Part shown: one piece after another, positions 43,992 through 57,504 of the stretch | Layout of the letters: every line of letters starts with the position of its first letter | Numbering within the stretch: position 1 is the stretch's first letter | From: Lineus longissimus | Lineage: Eukaryota > Nemertea > Pilidiophora > Heteronemertea > Lineidae | Reading direction: 5' to 3' | Assembly (NCBI RefSeq): GCF_910592395.1 | Contig: NC_088311.1 | Location: 15,318,501 to 15,382,500 of the forward strand | Length of the DNA stretch: 64,000 nucleotides | The notes under the pieces: generated by a model | Database searches by the model: none | Told to the model about the DNA's origin: nothing | What the model saw: the letters and a program-made list of their open reading frames with translations, nothing else | Program-made: the position numbers and the translations under genes

Positions 43992-46900
43992 TTAACTCGT
44001 ACATACAAATTCTAACATCGTCCTTATCTCGTCCTGTGTTAGTATTTCGTTGCCGTTTTCTAGGCTTTCTAACAACTCACGGGCTTGAGCCGCCACACGT
44101 ACATCCACATCTTTAAACTCAGCCTCACCTATGTTATGGTATCCAACATTAATCGTAAACTTATTGATACGATATTTAAGACAGACTCTAGTAGTGTTCC
44201 TACCTAGGCTTGTTGTACCCTCATACAATATTAGATTCATACATAACATCATGTAATCGTTCCCTGATCTAGTAAGGTTTTCTATGAATCTCAGTAATCG
44301 TCTTTCCAATTGAAGCTCAATGGGACTGTCTCCAATGATTAAAGGAATTAGTTTGTTGTGTGTTCTCATTGGTAACTTCATTATTCGCCTGACGCACTTC
44401 CGCCATGAAGTGAAAAAATTCTCCATGTGTCGACTTCCTATGTCCCACAATTGAAACCCATACATACTCATGCAAAAAGATTTGAACAAAAAATACCGGC
44501 TCTCGGCTGAAGCATGCCCAAAACGAGCCAAAACCATGTTGGTTCGCTTATACAAGTTGTTTATTCCTGCATCGATTCTCAGCTGGTCGGTATTGGGCCC
44601 TAGGGGGAATCCCAGATGCGTCTCAACCTGTTTTGCATTTAACCTCACTCCGTCGAAGACTATGAATTCCACCCTGACATCACAACTCCCGGGAAAAACC
44701 ATGAAACCACTTTTAGTCATATTGAATTTAATCATATAGTCATTTGAAAAAACCTTTGCCATTTTCAACATCTTTGTCAGTGATAGTACCGTCGGTGCAA
44801 GGAGTATAATGTCATCTGCATAAGCAAATACCCCCACATACATATGACCTACTCTACACCCGATCTTTGAATGTTGTAGGTCTACAAGAAGCTGATCTAT
44901 GTAAATATTGAAAAGAATGGGGGATAACACCCCACCCTGTTTCACCCCGTTCGTCGCGGTAAATGAATCCGATACGAATTCGCCCCATTTAACACAAATC
45001 CGTTGATTACTGTACTGGTATGCCAAAAACCTCGCCGTTAATGGACAGAGTCCGTTTTTTACGAGCTTCCGGAACAACTTAACAAAGTGTACGCAGTCGA
45101 ACGCTTTACTCGCATCAAGGGTTACGCAATATACTGGCGAATTTCTCCCATTGTAATATCCCACTACTTCGTTTACTATAGATGCGCAGCTAGCCGTTGA
45201 CAGATTCTTTTTAAAGCCAAACTGAGCGTCATTTGATCTCAGTGCATCGTGATGGTGCTTTATGATAACATTATCAAGGATCTTCCCCATGATACTGCTG
45301 ATAGATATACCCCGGTAGTTGTCAGAGGAATTTAAAGACTTCTTCTTATCTTTCGGGATTGGGATGACCCGAGTGCTCTCGAATTTGGTTGGACAATGTC
45401 CGTGTATCACAATGGCGTTTAGTAAAAGTCCTATGTAGATCTCTAGACTATCACAACCGTTGATGAAGTGATCAGTGAAGAGATAGGGTATGCTGTCTTG
45501 TCTACACTGTTCAACCGATTTATCCCTGCCTTTACATCGCCTTGGTTTATACTATGGCTGCTATAACATTTACCCTTGCAACAAGATTCTGCAATCTCTC
45601 TTTCAATGTCGCTTGTTAATTCTTGCATTTCACCCCTTTCGAATGACACACTGTTGTATAATCTCTTAAACCTATCAGCAAACAGGTTTCCTATTTCTAC
45701 ACTGCCCACAGCCTCGTCCATTGTAGTTGGCACGGAATTAGAACTACCCTTAATCTTCTTTACTTCTACCCATACATTCTTTTTACTTGCAAGCTTATTT
45801 GCTGACATTTGATCCTGATTCCTTTTTACTTCCTTCACTTCACGATGATATAGTGCCCGTGTTCTCCGTCTGATGTCTGCCACTGCCCCATTTCTGGGCC
45901 TGCCATTTTCTTTCCATAAGTTATGCCAGAAGATCGCTCTTTCCTTTGCCTCGCTTGCCCCGTTGTTCCATCCCGCTCTACCCCTAGGTTGGTTGATGTC
46001 GTATGTGGGGATTGACTCCCGACTTGCCGTCAGACAGGCGCCAACTATATCATCATGAAAGTGTTCAATCTCCTCACTGTGCTCTTTACACTTAAAGTCC
46101 CTACAAGCCAAGGCCTCCACTGGAATGTCGATTTGGCGAAGTAAATTGTCCAACGATGCCTTATATCTCACAATATCTTCATCCGTTGCCTTATCCCACC
46201 TCATTTTTGACCTCGGCCCAACCTCGCCCGCTTCACCAAAAACGTTTGGTGCGGGTAAGTTAACTGACATAAATAAGCAGGAATGATCTGATGGATTGTA
46301 CGCTTTATGCTCAACCTCGTAGGCTGTTATCAATTCATATACCTCTTCCGACACAATGAAATGGTCAATTAGTGACCGGGTTCCATTTGCTCTACTTTCA
46401 TACATATAATCCACATTACTCGACTCGTGTCCCCGCGCTAGCTTAAGATTTTCTTCCTCTAGAAATTGCTTAAGCATAATTGTGTGCGGGAATGAGACCT
46501 ACTCAGATCTGTATTAAAATCCCCGCCAATCATAATGTACCTCGCATCGTTTGATTCCTTTATCGCAGCTATTTCTTGCAACACTTCTCTATATTCCCTC
46601 ACATTTTCTGGACCCCCTCCATCTGATGGCATATAAACATTTAACACCAATAACTCCAGGTTATCATAAGATAGCCTGGTAGCACATACTCTTTTTGATT
46701 TCCAATCTACTGGTATAACCTTTGCCTCTATACCCGAATGCCAAGCAATAGCCGTACCCCCGTGAGGTCTACCTCATTAACAAGAGGTTACTCTCCATTC
46801 CAGATTGTCCGTGCACAATATAATCTTTACCGAGCTTTTGCTGTAACTTACACATCTGATCTTCGAATAACCAATGTTCTTGAATCAAGAACAAATCACA

Positions 46901-47029
46901 GTTCTCGATTACCTCACTGAGGTATTCGGGTCGCCCCGCCCCTAGTCCGTTACTATTGAACGTGGCCAATCTAAGTGAGCTCATTAGTATGAGTAATCCG
47001 ATTAGTGTCGTCTGAGGCGTAATTCTCAT
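43992..47029 (-). pseudogene. LINE ORF2: EEP endonuclease and reverse transcriptase
   Basis: Starts at ATG 47029 (minus strand). An EEP domain with RLATFNSNGLG, GGDFNTD (about 46510-46530) and SDHSCLF is followed by a reverse transcriptase with FGFKKNLSTASC, LDASKAFDCV, NGVKQGGVLSP and FAYADDIILLAPT (44811-44850). Frame changes occur near 46765, 46485 and 45450-45490, so the copy is dead. Motif style suggests the CR1/L2 group of non-LTR elements; the clade is not certain. It has no RNase H domain that I can see. Confidence 0.85.
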
Positions 47030-48404
47030 GAAGGTCCCACGAGTTTGTTCGGCCCCTCAGATCGTCTGGAGGTGATATATTTTCTGACCCTTACGCCTTC
47101 TGGCCATAAGTCGTCCTTGAATAAGTCCTTGAATTGACTCCCTGGCACTGTAAGCCTGAACGACTCTTGATGCGATACCTGTTTCAGGTCTACTACCTCA
47201 AAACCCTTGTCCGTAATGTATTGCTTGTCCTTCGTATCCGTTTCCCTGCTTACTCGAAATATGAAGAGGTCCTTGTTCGGTTCTCCCCCTTTAAAATTAG
47301 TCCCATGTGCCTTTGCCTTTCCTTGTATCACAGTTCGCCTTCTTTTCTCATATTACCGTTGTTTTCGCTCTTGATATTTAGGGTAGCAGTAGTCACCCTC
47401 GGAGAATTGCGAACTGTCGCTCATACGATCTACTGACGTATTGCTCCCCCTTAGCCTTAATACGTTCTGATTTTGCGGCGGTTTGAGTGTAGCCATTGGC
47501 CGCTGAGATTCTCCTCCGTCAGCGCCACCGTTTTCACGTGTAAGGCCACGACCACCTCCACGACGTCCTCTGTGTCCACGTCCTCGTGTCACATCAGTCC
47601 ACGTATAACCACACCCTACCGACCTACTGTCTTTTTCAGTCTGATCTTCACCATGTTTACCCGTAATTTCAACTCTTACTTCACAATGGGTTGATTCCAC
47701 GCTACCACTGTCCATATTTGTCTCCTTGTTGTCTTCGTGACCTCCTAGCTTCCTCGCTAACACCTCCGCCAATCGTTCATTTTGCGTGTTTTCTCCTCGA
47801 CCTCATTTATGCGGTGTACCATCGATAAGACATTCAAGTCCTCAGGGTGAAACCTAGGCATGTTACCCAGCTGTAACGCAGAGACTACTATCTCTGGCAT
47901 CTCACCGCACTGGTCAAGCTTACTGAGTGCAGCGGCAATATCACTCACATTGCCCTCCTCAGCCGTTCTGGCTGGTGTGTTCTGGCGCCTTATTATCTTC
48001 CCGATCGTTTGTTCACCACAGAAGTCCCACAATGCATGCTTTGCCGCGATAAACTGTTCTCCGCTGAATGTTGCAAGAACTCCCTTTTTTATGTTATCCG
48101 CCGGTCCCGATTGCATGGCATACACGAAGTAAGCAAGTATTGCGTTATTGATGACCGGCTCATCTCCCGTCATTCTCTTTACAGACCTCAGATTGCCCTC
48201 ATCCTGCTCCTCCGTATCACCGCCTCTGACTTCTTCTCCATCCGTTCTTAACGACTTTAGGTTAGGGCTTCCGGAACCGCCCTGATCCGGGGTTCTCTGA
48301 CTGGCCTTACATTTCCCAGCTTGCCGTGGGGTCGTATCATCGACAGCTTGATCCTTTGACCGTGCCGAATCAAAATCAAACATAGTCTTTTGTTGACTCA
48401 TGAT
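47026..48404 (-). pseudogene. LINE ORF1
   Basis: From ATG 48404 (minus strand; MSQQKTMFDFD) through a frameshift near 47770 and an in-frame TAA at 47355-47353 to a TGA at 47028-47026. An acidic N-terminus precedes a helical region (VLSMVHRINEVEEK), a Gly/Arg-rich basic stretch (GRGHRGRRGGGRG) and a C-terminal domain (FRLTVPGSQFKDLF...WPEGVRVRKY), the pattern of CR1-like ORF1 RNA-binding proteins. Its stop overlaps the ORF2 start in ATGA. Confidence 0.8.
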
Positions 48405-48524
48405 TAACTCGTACTTATCACAACACACGTCCGCTCAAGCGTGACAACAGTTCAGTCATGACCCGTGTCCGTTCACAGCTATGTATGTACATGTACATAC
48501 ACGTACACGTATTTGTGTGTGTCA

Positions 48525-50714
48525 ACTCCTACAGAGATTAACCAAACAGGAAAAAGGATGGGACGATCCTGTTGACGAGTTAGATATTCTACAGTGGAAG
48601 CAATGGCTTAGAGATATCCCAAAGCTTGAAGATTTGAAGATTCCAAGATGCCTTAACCCGCCCATGTTTGCGAATGTAATCTCCTGCCAGCTTCACACCT
48701 TCGCTGATGCAAGTGAAAAAGGTTACGGAATAGCAGCATACATTCGTCTAGTCTGCGAGGGGGGAGGGACACACAGTAGCTTACTGTTCGGAAAAGCAAG
48801 AGTTGCCCCGTTGAAGAAGATAACCATTCCAAGCATGGAGCTTACAGCCGCAACAGTTGCAGTGACGAGTGCTGCAGTTGTTATGGATGAGATGGATTAT
48901 CAGTTTGATCGCGTGGATTATTGGACAGACAGCATGTTAGTATTGAGGTACATTAACAACACTGTCAGCCGTTTCCACACCTTCGTTGCCAATAGACTAT
49001 ACCATACATACATGAAGGTACCAAGCCTAGCCAATGGCACCACGTCGGTACAAAGCAGAACCCAGCTGATTTGGTATCCAGGGGAATGAAGCCTGAAGAT
49101 GAAAATGAAACAAAGCTGTGGTTGAGTGGACCTGGATTCCTCTCTAGAGATGAATCTGAATGGCCGAAGACCGAACTCACTATATCTTTGCCAGAAGACG
49201 ACCCAGATGTTAGACGCCCAGTAGCATGTACCGTAAGCACCACTGTAGTACTAACCGAGGCACCATTTGATAAGTACTTTGAGAGATTTTCAAGTTGGAA
49301 AAAGTTAAAGATCTTTGTCGGTTGGATTTTGAGATGTAAGAGAATCCTGAGAGAGAGAATCAAGAAAGAACCCACACAGGTTGCTCAAAAAGAGCCTAAA
49401 TATCTGACCACAGAGGAATTAAACGAGGCAGAGAAAGCTATCGTTAAGTACATCCAGGAGAAACACCCGTCCACTGGTATCGAGAAATTAGACCCATTCA
49501 AAGATGAAGAGGGAATTATTCGCGTCGGTGGACGTCTTGCACTTGCTACCATTCCAGTTGAGGCAAAGCATCCAATTCTTCTACCAAAGGACTCAACCGT
49601 TACAAGGTTGATTGTTGATGATATACATAGGCGAATGGGACACGTTGGGAGGAATGCCGTGATCGCAAAGTTGAGAGAGAAATACTGGGTCATTACTGCA
49701 GCCAAGGTAGTTGGAGGATTGCTCACAAGATGTGTAATCTGTTGACGTCATCGTGCTAAAGTTGGGTCACAGAAGATGGCAGACATACCCGTGCAACGCC
49801 TGATAGGAGGTGACAAGCCATTCACCCGCACTGGTATGGACTTCTTCGGTCCATTCAACGTGAAACGAGGGAGAAGCAACGTCAAAAGATATGGAGTTAT
49901 CTTTAGCTGCTACGCAATCCGCGCCGTCCATATTGAAATGGCAGCAAGTTTAGAGACCGACTCCTGTATCAACGCTATTCGGCGATTCGTGTCAAGAAGA
50001 GGTACAGTCAAGTACATTCGTTCAGACAATGGTACCAATCTGGTTGGTGCAGGAAAGGAAATGCGAACAACATCGATGCTTGGAATCGGGAGCAAATTCA
50101 TACCATATTGAGACAGGAAGGGATAGAATGGGAATTCAATACTCCCGCAGCATCTCACCAAGGCGGAATGTGGGAACGAATGATTCGGACCATAAGGAAG
50201 GTCATTTACGGACTCCTCAAAGAGCAGACTATTAAATTAGACGACAAAGGTCTAAACACATTGTTCTGCGAAGCTGAGACAATAGTAAACAGTAGACCCC
50301 TGACAATGATGAGTAACTATCCTAATGAGGAAGAACCATTGACTCCGAACCATCTACTGCATCTACAGATTGAGAAAGTCCTAGCACCAGGACTGTTTGA
50401 GTCAAGAGACCTACACGAAACGATGGAGGCAGATTCAACATCTAGTAAATGTTTTCTGGAAACGTTGGTCCTCCGAATATATTGTGACTCTGCAAGAAAG
50501 ACAGAAATGGCAAGGAAGCAGTAGGAACCTGTGCGTAGGCGACATTGTGTTGGTAGCAGATAATGTTATCCGAGGCTTTTGGCAACTAGCCAGAGTAATA
50601 GAAGTGTTTCAAGGCAAAGAGGGTTTAGTCCGCTCTGCGCGCGTTTGCACTAAGTCGACAATGCTGCGTCCAGTGACAAAATTAGTCACGCTGTTAGAGG
50701 TAGAAAATGAGTAA
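48525..50714 (+). pseudogene. BEL/Pao retrotransposon, 3' half of pol
   Basis: The 5' end is cut at the LINE border. It begins in the Pao protease/RNase H region (FADASEKGYGIAAY, IPSMELTAATVA, WTDSMLVLRYI). It continues into the integrase zinc-binding part (HRRMGHVGR...CVIC, stop at 49743). The DDE core follows (MDFFGPF 49836, RSDNGTN 50020, QGGMWERM 50160), then a DUF5641-like C-terminus ([21 protein letters not shown]). Frame changes near 49060, 50060-50110 and 50420, plus the stop, show decay. BEL/Pao elements are known only from animals. Confidence 0.9.
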
Positions 50715-50820
50715 ATTAAAGGACACACTCCGTAAAATTATAAGACATTATATGGACACTTAGAACTGAGATATTATAATTAGAATTCGTACTAATCGCC
50801 TCCAGTAGCCTAAATCGGTT

Positions 50821-51895
50821 AGTGGGGGTCGGGATGTAAGTGCCTGCGCACTACGGTCACTTCGTTACGTCATTCGCATGACGTACATTTGCGGCGTGTG
50901 ACGTCACGTCGCGTCACATACGGTTCTGTTGCAGAGGACGAATCAGTGACCGAGTTCCTAAACCATTATTCTTCGTTTCATTCTCAGATACAGTTATAAG
51001 TGTCTATTTCTCTTTATTTATTGAGAAGCTAAAATATTCAATTATTAAACACTTTGAGTTCAACGAGGTCGGAATTCGTCAATACGCACATTATCTTCCC
51101 CTGGGTTGATTGTTCCGGGTCTTAGAGCAAGACCTTGTCACTCGAGATAGGGATTTGTCCTCAAAATCACTTAATGCCCTTCTCGGACGCTAGTTAAAGA
51201 GGCTCTCTCGCCAAATCTTGGAATAATCTAAGACACAGAGGATGGCCTCAGCAGGCAGTTATTTAAGCTGCAGGATTGACTTATTAGTATCTAAGGTTTA
51301 GGACGCTGTCTTCCAAGACATTAGTTTTTATGGGGATTATAAGGTTTCTTGGGGTACCTTTGGGAAGGAAATCGTGGGTTCACTGCTCTTTGGGTCCGTG
51401 CGAGAGGATAAAGAGGACTTTTGAGTGACAGATCCCTCCGATCTTCCCACGTTTGGCTGGACCAAGTGGGAGGTTTTCTCGGAAAATACTCGAGTTGGCA
51501 TGGTTTTGGTCAACAAACTTGGTTTTGTAACTCTGTTTACTGTATGTTGGATTAGTTGGCAGGTACGAGGTTGTATATATACCCACTAAATTTGGGGTAC
51601 AACTCAGAGACGGAAGAGGGGGACAAAAGACAAGACACCATTATTTCTTTGAAACAATTTCGGACTTATACTATACACTCGTATCTGCCTCCAAAGCCAA
51701 TAAACAAGGTAGGTGGACAAATTGTACTGCATCATGAGATCCATTAAATTTAAACAATTAATTGAATTTACCTTTCCCCTTATTAAGTTGCTTGAGGTTT
51801 GGCTTCTCTCATAAAAATACTTGACTGCTGCCTAGTGTATCGCCAAGGCACTAGGTAGGCAAGATCTACGATTCCCTCACTAGAGGATGGTTACA
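50821..51895 (+). mobile_element. LTR-like DNA after the BEL/Pao pol
   Basis: A polypurine-like AGTGGGGGTCGGGA (50821-50834) precedes TGTAAG at 50835, a good 3' LTR start. Within the first 100 bases lie several CRE-like TGACGT sites (for example 50900). The DNA ends at TTACA (51895), directly before a primer-site-like TGGTAGCAGAGCG. Its last 65 bases match 55315-55380. It may be two LTRs of different elements joined; I cannot place the internal border. Confidence 0.55.
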
Positions 51896-51928
51896 TGGTA
51901 GCAGAGCGTAGTTTTATCAGTTTTCATC

Positions 51929-53302
51929 ATGACTCTCACGTTTCCACTGGATGTTCATCAAATTTTGAGTTCGCTCGGACTTAACGTCAGTAAAGCAAAC
52001 TGGGATTTGAACATAAGTGCTCATGGATATAAAGTTACTCTCGAGTGGTGTAAGCCTCTACTGCATCATACCTCCGATGACTGTGCCCAGCCTCCACGTC
52101 ACAAATCACCTCGAAAACGTGAGTGCGATAGAGAGCGTATGTTAAATTTTCTTGAGAAGAAAAGAGAACAATCGAAGGACAGTAGAGGGAAGGGAGAAAT
52201 TGAGACTACAAATTTGATAGGAAGCGATCTTAATGTCCACGCTTTTCCGTGCGAATCGAAGTCAAACGGAATATGACATTCAGATAGAGACGATATACAT
52301 GTAGCTTCGACACAGGACCGAACGCCCTCAAACATTGCAAGGAAATGCTCGAAATATTTCAGTGAAGATGACACTTTACCACGGGAACAGTTAGTTGAAG
52401 ACGATGTAACTATAAGTCATAGTGCTCGAACTAAGGGGTCGGGCACAAAGGAACAGGACACGCACGGTTGTATTCAAGCTGATGAACCAGAAGTATTATC
52501 ATCTTGCGCTTATCCAAGATGTTTTAAGGGGACTACGGAGGACCAAAGCGACTTTGCCGGGAATTCAAAGTCAACTTTCTCAAACTTAGATAGTTTGGTC
52601 GAAAACGCAGTTAGTCCTAATCGTAGCTGTGATAGGCAATCCACCACATCAACGTTTTACAATAAGCTGACTCAGGAAGCACTTTATGATCAAAGCGACC
52701 TAGATTCTCCGGGTAATTCATTTGGGAGCTCATCAAGTGAATCTGAAGTATCCGACGTGTTACGAGTTTCTGAAAGTTCAAGCACAATCTCAACTGTGGG
52801 AACAATTGCAGTTGAAAACAAACGTGTGCCGGAGGTGATTAAATCTGGAGTTGATAATTTTGAGAGAATGAAAATTGGCCGTCGAAGCAAACCATTCCCT
52901 CCAAGATGTCTAAGGGAAGAATGCACAATAGGGAAGGAGGAACAGCAATATAAAGATCCTAGTAACTGTGTGAAATCTTTTGTTACATCAACTACCAGCA
53001 ATATTGAAACTCATAAGGATATTCGAATGAATGCAGGTGTTACCTTGACTGTCCGGATTACTGCTATCAATGGCCCATCAAGGACTTTACAGATGGACAA
53101 GAGGTCCATTGTAGATGATTGTGTACGTCAGTATCAGCAGGACTGTAGATTATTTTTGGGGAAAGACAACTATGAGTATCGAGTTGCATCCTTTGACTTC
53201 AATCCGTTGCAGAAGTCGCTGCGATACGATGTTTCTGACTGCAATGTGGAATTAGGAGATCTACCATCAAAGTCGAGGAGACTACACTTCATGCTCTACT
53301 GA
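51929..53302 (+). pseudogene. Unrecognised ORF of an LTR-type element
   Basis: One frame of 458 codons with a single internal TGA (52274-52276); reading is open on both sides. It starts at MTLTFPLDVHQIL, 34 bases after a primer-site-like motif that follows an LTR end. The middle is Ser-rich. The C-terminal 85 residues (LTVRITAINGPSRTLQMD ... SRRLHFMLY) have the length and hydrophobic pattern of a ubiquitin-like or other small beta-grasp domain, which is speculative. No protease, reverse transcriptase or integrase follows, so the element is non-autonomous or deleted. Gag function is possible. Confidence 0.5.
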
Positions 53303-54374
53303 AAATCAAGTGTACCTATGCCTGTCACTCATTGATGTCCGTCTCCTTTTTGTTACTGGCTATTGTGTTAATGGATGTTTGTACTTTTCCTTACTTATCA
53401 AGTATGACATTTTTAACGTACAACTAGATTTGGGTATGTGTGAGAACACTATTTTATTTCGTTTTTTCCTGAAGGACGGCTAATAGACACACCTGACTTA
53501 GTTTCAGATGTAATATCGTGGTATAACTTTGGTAAATTGTACTTGCAATCGATTTCTTATGTGAAATGATTTTTTTTTTCAATGGTCTTACATCATTTAT
53601 TTCTGAGGTTGGGATTTACATTATCCTATGTTCGAGTACTTTAAAAATTTTAGTTGTAATATGATGGGAATAAGTAAGATAGTAATGTAAGCAGTACAAA
53701 AGAAAGTTTAGGTAGGGTGACATTAGATTATTGTAGTTATTTTGCTTTGGTTCAGAAGTGTATTTGTATTTTTATTGATGGCCGCCGACCAAAAGAGTCC
53801 GCCGCTAAACAGGCCGCCGACCAAGAGTCCGCTGCCTTATTGTTTAACCCTTAGATGGGTATGATTGTTGAATCTGAGCAGTTATTATTATCAAGCAATG
53901 TTGTCCAGAATAAGGTGTCCGGAAATACATGTTTACATTGCTATTATTCAACCAGATTTTAATTGAATTATCTGGAAGTTCCCATTCTTTATAATTTTAT
54001 ACAGTCATGTATTGTTTATTTGCATATTCGTTTTTATGATCTTAAACAAAATCGAAGCCCTTAATAACCGGCTCTGTTTGTGTGTTTTTTTTTATAAGAT
54101 AAGGTTAATCGAGCATGGTTTAAAGATTTCAACATTGGAAAGTCTATGAGAACGATACAAATCTGCGTGTAGGCTACTTTAGTCAAAATGTTACGAAACA
54201 GGCCTTCGGACACGTTGGCTTAAAATAAACGTATTACACTCCCTTCCTGTTGTAAGTTAGGTTATCGTACTGTTGCAAATACCTCAAACATTGCAGTTTG
54301 TCGTAAATTAACCTTTTTTTTTTTTATAGTCATATCGATTAAGATTCGGGACGAATCTCCCCTAAGGGAGGAGG
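53303..54374. other. 3' region of the LTR-type element
   Basis: No coding signal. Holds a direct repeat of GCCGCCGACCAA(AA)GAGTCCGC at about 53782 and 53812. Ends in a polypurine tract AAGGGAGGAGG (54364-54374) just before the LTR start. Confidence 0.5.
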
Positions 54375-55380
54375 TGTTACAGATAGCAACTTACTGGTAT
54401 TGCATGATGTATTGGCACATTTAGAGTTTTGATAACCTTTATTGAATCCTGGATAGATTAGAGTTATCTCGGATTGTCATCGAGATTAAACCACATGTTG
54501 TCCGAGATAAGGATTAGGATTAACTTCTAAACATCATTATGTTAAATCCTTGAGATGCATAGTAGGCTCGTTATCACGTAGTTAATACGATGATGACACA
54601 TGTTAGTGCAAAAAGGTTTCATCACTTGAAGGGTTTTCCATTATGGAAGTATTATATTGACATTCTTGGTTTGTTTAATAGCCGTAAATTGGTATGTCGC
54701 GTTAGGGCACTAAGCTCCTTTATGAAATTACTAAGAAGCCCTTCTAAGAAGAGGTCTAAAAGACAGGCGACATCAAGTCTCGTTGTTAGGCTTTGAAATT
54801 CCTTTGGTCAAGTTTAGGGCTTCAACCGTGATATTTGGGGATTTAATGATTGAAACCTAGGGGTCATTGACTAGTTAACAGGTTCAAATGGCTTAAAGTA
54901 TGATTTAAGTAACATTTTATGGAATTATTCCCTGTCTGGCAGGTCTGTGATTGACAGATCGTCATTTCTTAGATAAGGGTTTGTAAGATTGTTTGTTTTG
55001 AGATTGTTGCTAGTAAACAGTTTGGTTTCGTAATTGTTACAGGACAATATAATATCGCTTTGTGATCTGGTTCGGGAGTTCAGGAATAGTAAGCGTATAG
55101 GAAACACCCTTGGCGAGGACCTCCTGCTACAGGAACCTATCCTGCTTCTCCGACTCATCGGACACCTCTGTATCAACCATTTTGTATGAACTCTGCTTTG
55201 TCAACTACATGTACATCTCGAAAGGACGTCGCAATAAATTCTTTCTTTTGTAACTTTATATCTATACTCTGCATGGACTTCCTGACTTGCTTGGATTTAC
55301 CAACAACATGCTGGCCTAGTGTATCGCCATGGCACTAGGCAGGCAAGATCTACGGCCCCCTCAACTAGAGGTTTGTTACA
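54375..55380 (+). mobile_element. Probable 3' LTR
   Basis: Begins TGTTACAG after a polypurine tract and ends TTTGTTACA. Near its end CCTAGTG and CACTAGG form a hairpin, followed by GGCAAGATCTACG, as at 51831-51895. The rest differs from the DNA before 51831, so the two ends are not a simple LTR pair. AATAAA occurs near 55232. Confidence 0.6.
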
Positions 55381-57504
55381 CTTTCAACATGTTCAATTCT
55401 GTCTGCAACCGGCTGGTCCCGGATGTTGAGGTCACGTGACATCATTTGGAGATTTTCATTGGTTAAGGAGCGTTGTTTACTAAATGTATGCTAAACCGGG
55501 GATAAAGAGGACCTATCTGAATGAAAACTTCACAAACTTACTGGAAAATCCAATGAACTTTTGAATGGACATGTGATTTATTTGTTCTTCAGTTGTGAAA
55601 GGAGCCGGGCAAAGACTTTAACAAGAGGCCCAAGGGCCTGGCGCTCAGCTGGATGACCTAATAACATAGGACTGAGGTTATAAAGTAGTAAATATCGGCT
55701 TTATACTACTGTTTGAAGGTCAAGAGAACACGTTATACCACTAAAATTTCCAATGCAGAGCTGCCAGCTGGATAAAATATGATTGAACTAATCAGCCATG
55801 GTATGTAAATATTACAGGAGGCAACGGAAGATATCCCTAGTTCAGTATGTTGTATCGGTAGCTTTACAGAAAAGAAGTGTCAGAGAGGATGATACTTCTC
55901 CATGGACAACTGTGGTATGTCCAGGCTGGGTTGTGCAGCACAAGGATACAAAATGCTGTCTGTAATTGAGAGGTATCCTGATTTAACAGAGGTCAAAATA
56001 AATAGAAATTACCAGTTTGGGACTAACACCACTGTCTTTTTTTTACTAAGGTAGAGATTACAGGAGTCAACAAAATTAATTTTATTGAGGGAAATTGACC
56101 TGTCCTGCAGGTGATTGGAATTTACAATACAAAGGGTCGTTTTTCATGACATTGTGCTCTACTGCGTATCCCTAGTGAGTCGATCTGGAACCAATCTATC
56201 CTTGGCGCAGACAGGTTCAAATTGGCTATATCTTGAATAGATTGAATTGCGATGAAAATCTAATGCAATAAAGGAGCAATATCGAAGAGACAAATTAATC
56301 AAACCAATTGTCCACAGACTCGGACCCTGTATGCATGCATATAAAAGTATCAATTGGTCCCATAGAGATGATGAGGCAATGTCAATATGCCTTGTTCCTT
56401 AGTCAGCAATATGCCCCTTTTTATACGGACAAGAAGGAGAACCCAGATAGGCCTTCACATGTCGGCTTCCAAATGGCTCGAACCAACTGTACTATCACTA
56501 CTATAAATTTAAAATGCGTGCTCCTCCTACATGTAGCAATGTCTCGGCCAAAAAGGCACTTAGTCGACAGGCAAGTTAGAAGTTCAGCACCGTGAGCAGC
56601 TCCTTGGTAAGGCCATGTCAGGTTCCGCGCGCCTCTTCAGATACATCAAGTATTGAAAGCTGTGGTGAGCTGAGCACATAAAAAGACCATGGTAACCTTA
56701 ATTTGAAAATCCCTTCATAATCAAGGGCTACCTCTGACTAAAACAGCACAATAGACCACCAATTTGACCCCAGCTCCTAACTGCGGGAAAACCCAAGTCC
56801 AGCAACCAAAAGTACCAAAAATACATTTTTGTTTACATTTGAACTGCACACATGCGTTTGTTTACAATTTCATTTCCCGCGAAATCTCGAAAATCAGGTG
56901 ACCTGCAATCGTGGATTGAAAATAACATTAACCTGGGTTCAGCAGGTCAGCAGGTATACCGGCTGTTCCAATCATCCCCCTACAGGCAGCTGTTCAAAAG
57001 GTAATGTTATTCACCCCACAGGGAGTGCAGGTAATTGATTAAGCCCCTGCATAACTTAACAGCAATGCCAATGGCTTGGCTTCTGTGAGTGGTAAGGAGA
57101 ATTGACAGTTTTTTTATGGGAGTAACATTATTGTGATGCTTAAAACGTCTACTTTTTACTCATGTAAGAATCGTAGTACTAATAATAACTCCAACTTATT
57201 TTCCGGTTATGATAACACAACACGCATCTTCATGATCATGATCTTTCTCAAACTAACTGAATGACCTAATCGCCTTGGACGCACAACCTAACCACATATC
57301 AATCCGCCCCGACGATCGACACATCCATTCGATTCGAGAACACTCGATAAAGTTTGATAAATAAACTAGAACTGAGATTTCACAGGAGCACCTGTGAATT
57401 CATGACTCCAGGATTGTTTTGAGGGCGATATCGTAAGAGTTGGAGTATGGGGACCTGTGAAGGTCCGTGTCTGTGAGGCACCTGGGGAGAGAAGACTAGT
57501 TGAA

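Noticed and set aside
48965-49375. NPGP motif (2A-like) on the minus strand
   Set aside because: It is antisense to the BEL/Pao integrase, lacks the upstream D-(V/I)-E pattern and has no supporting gene.
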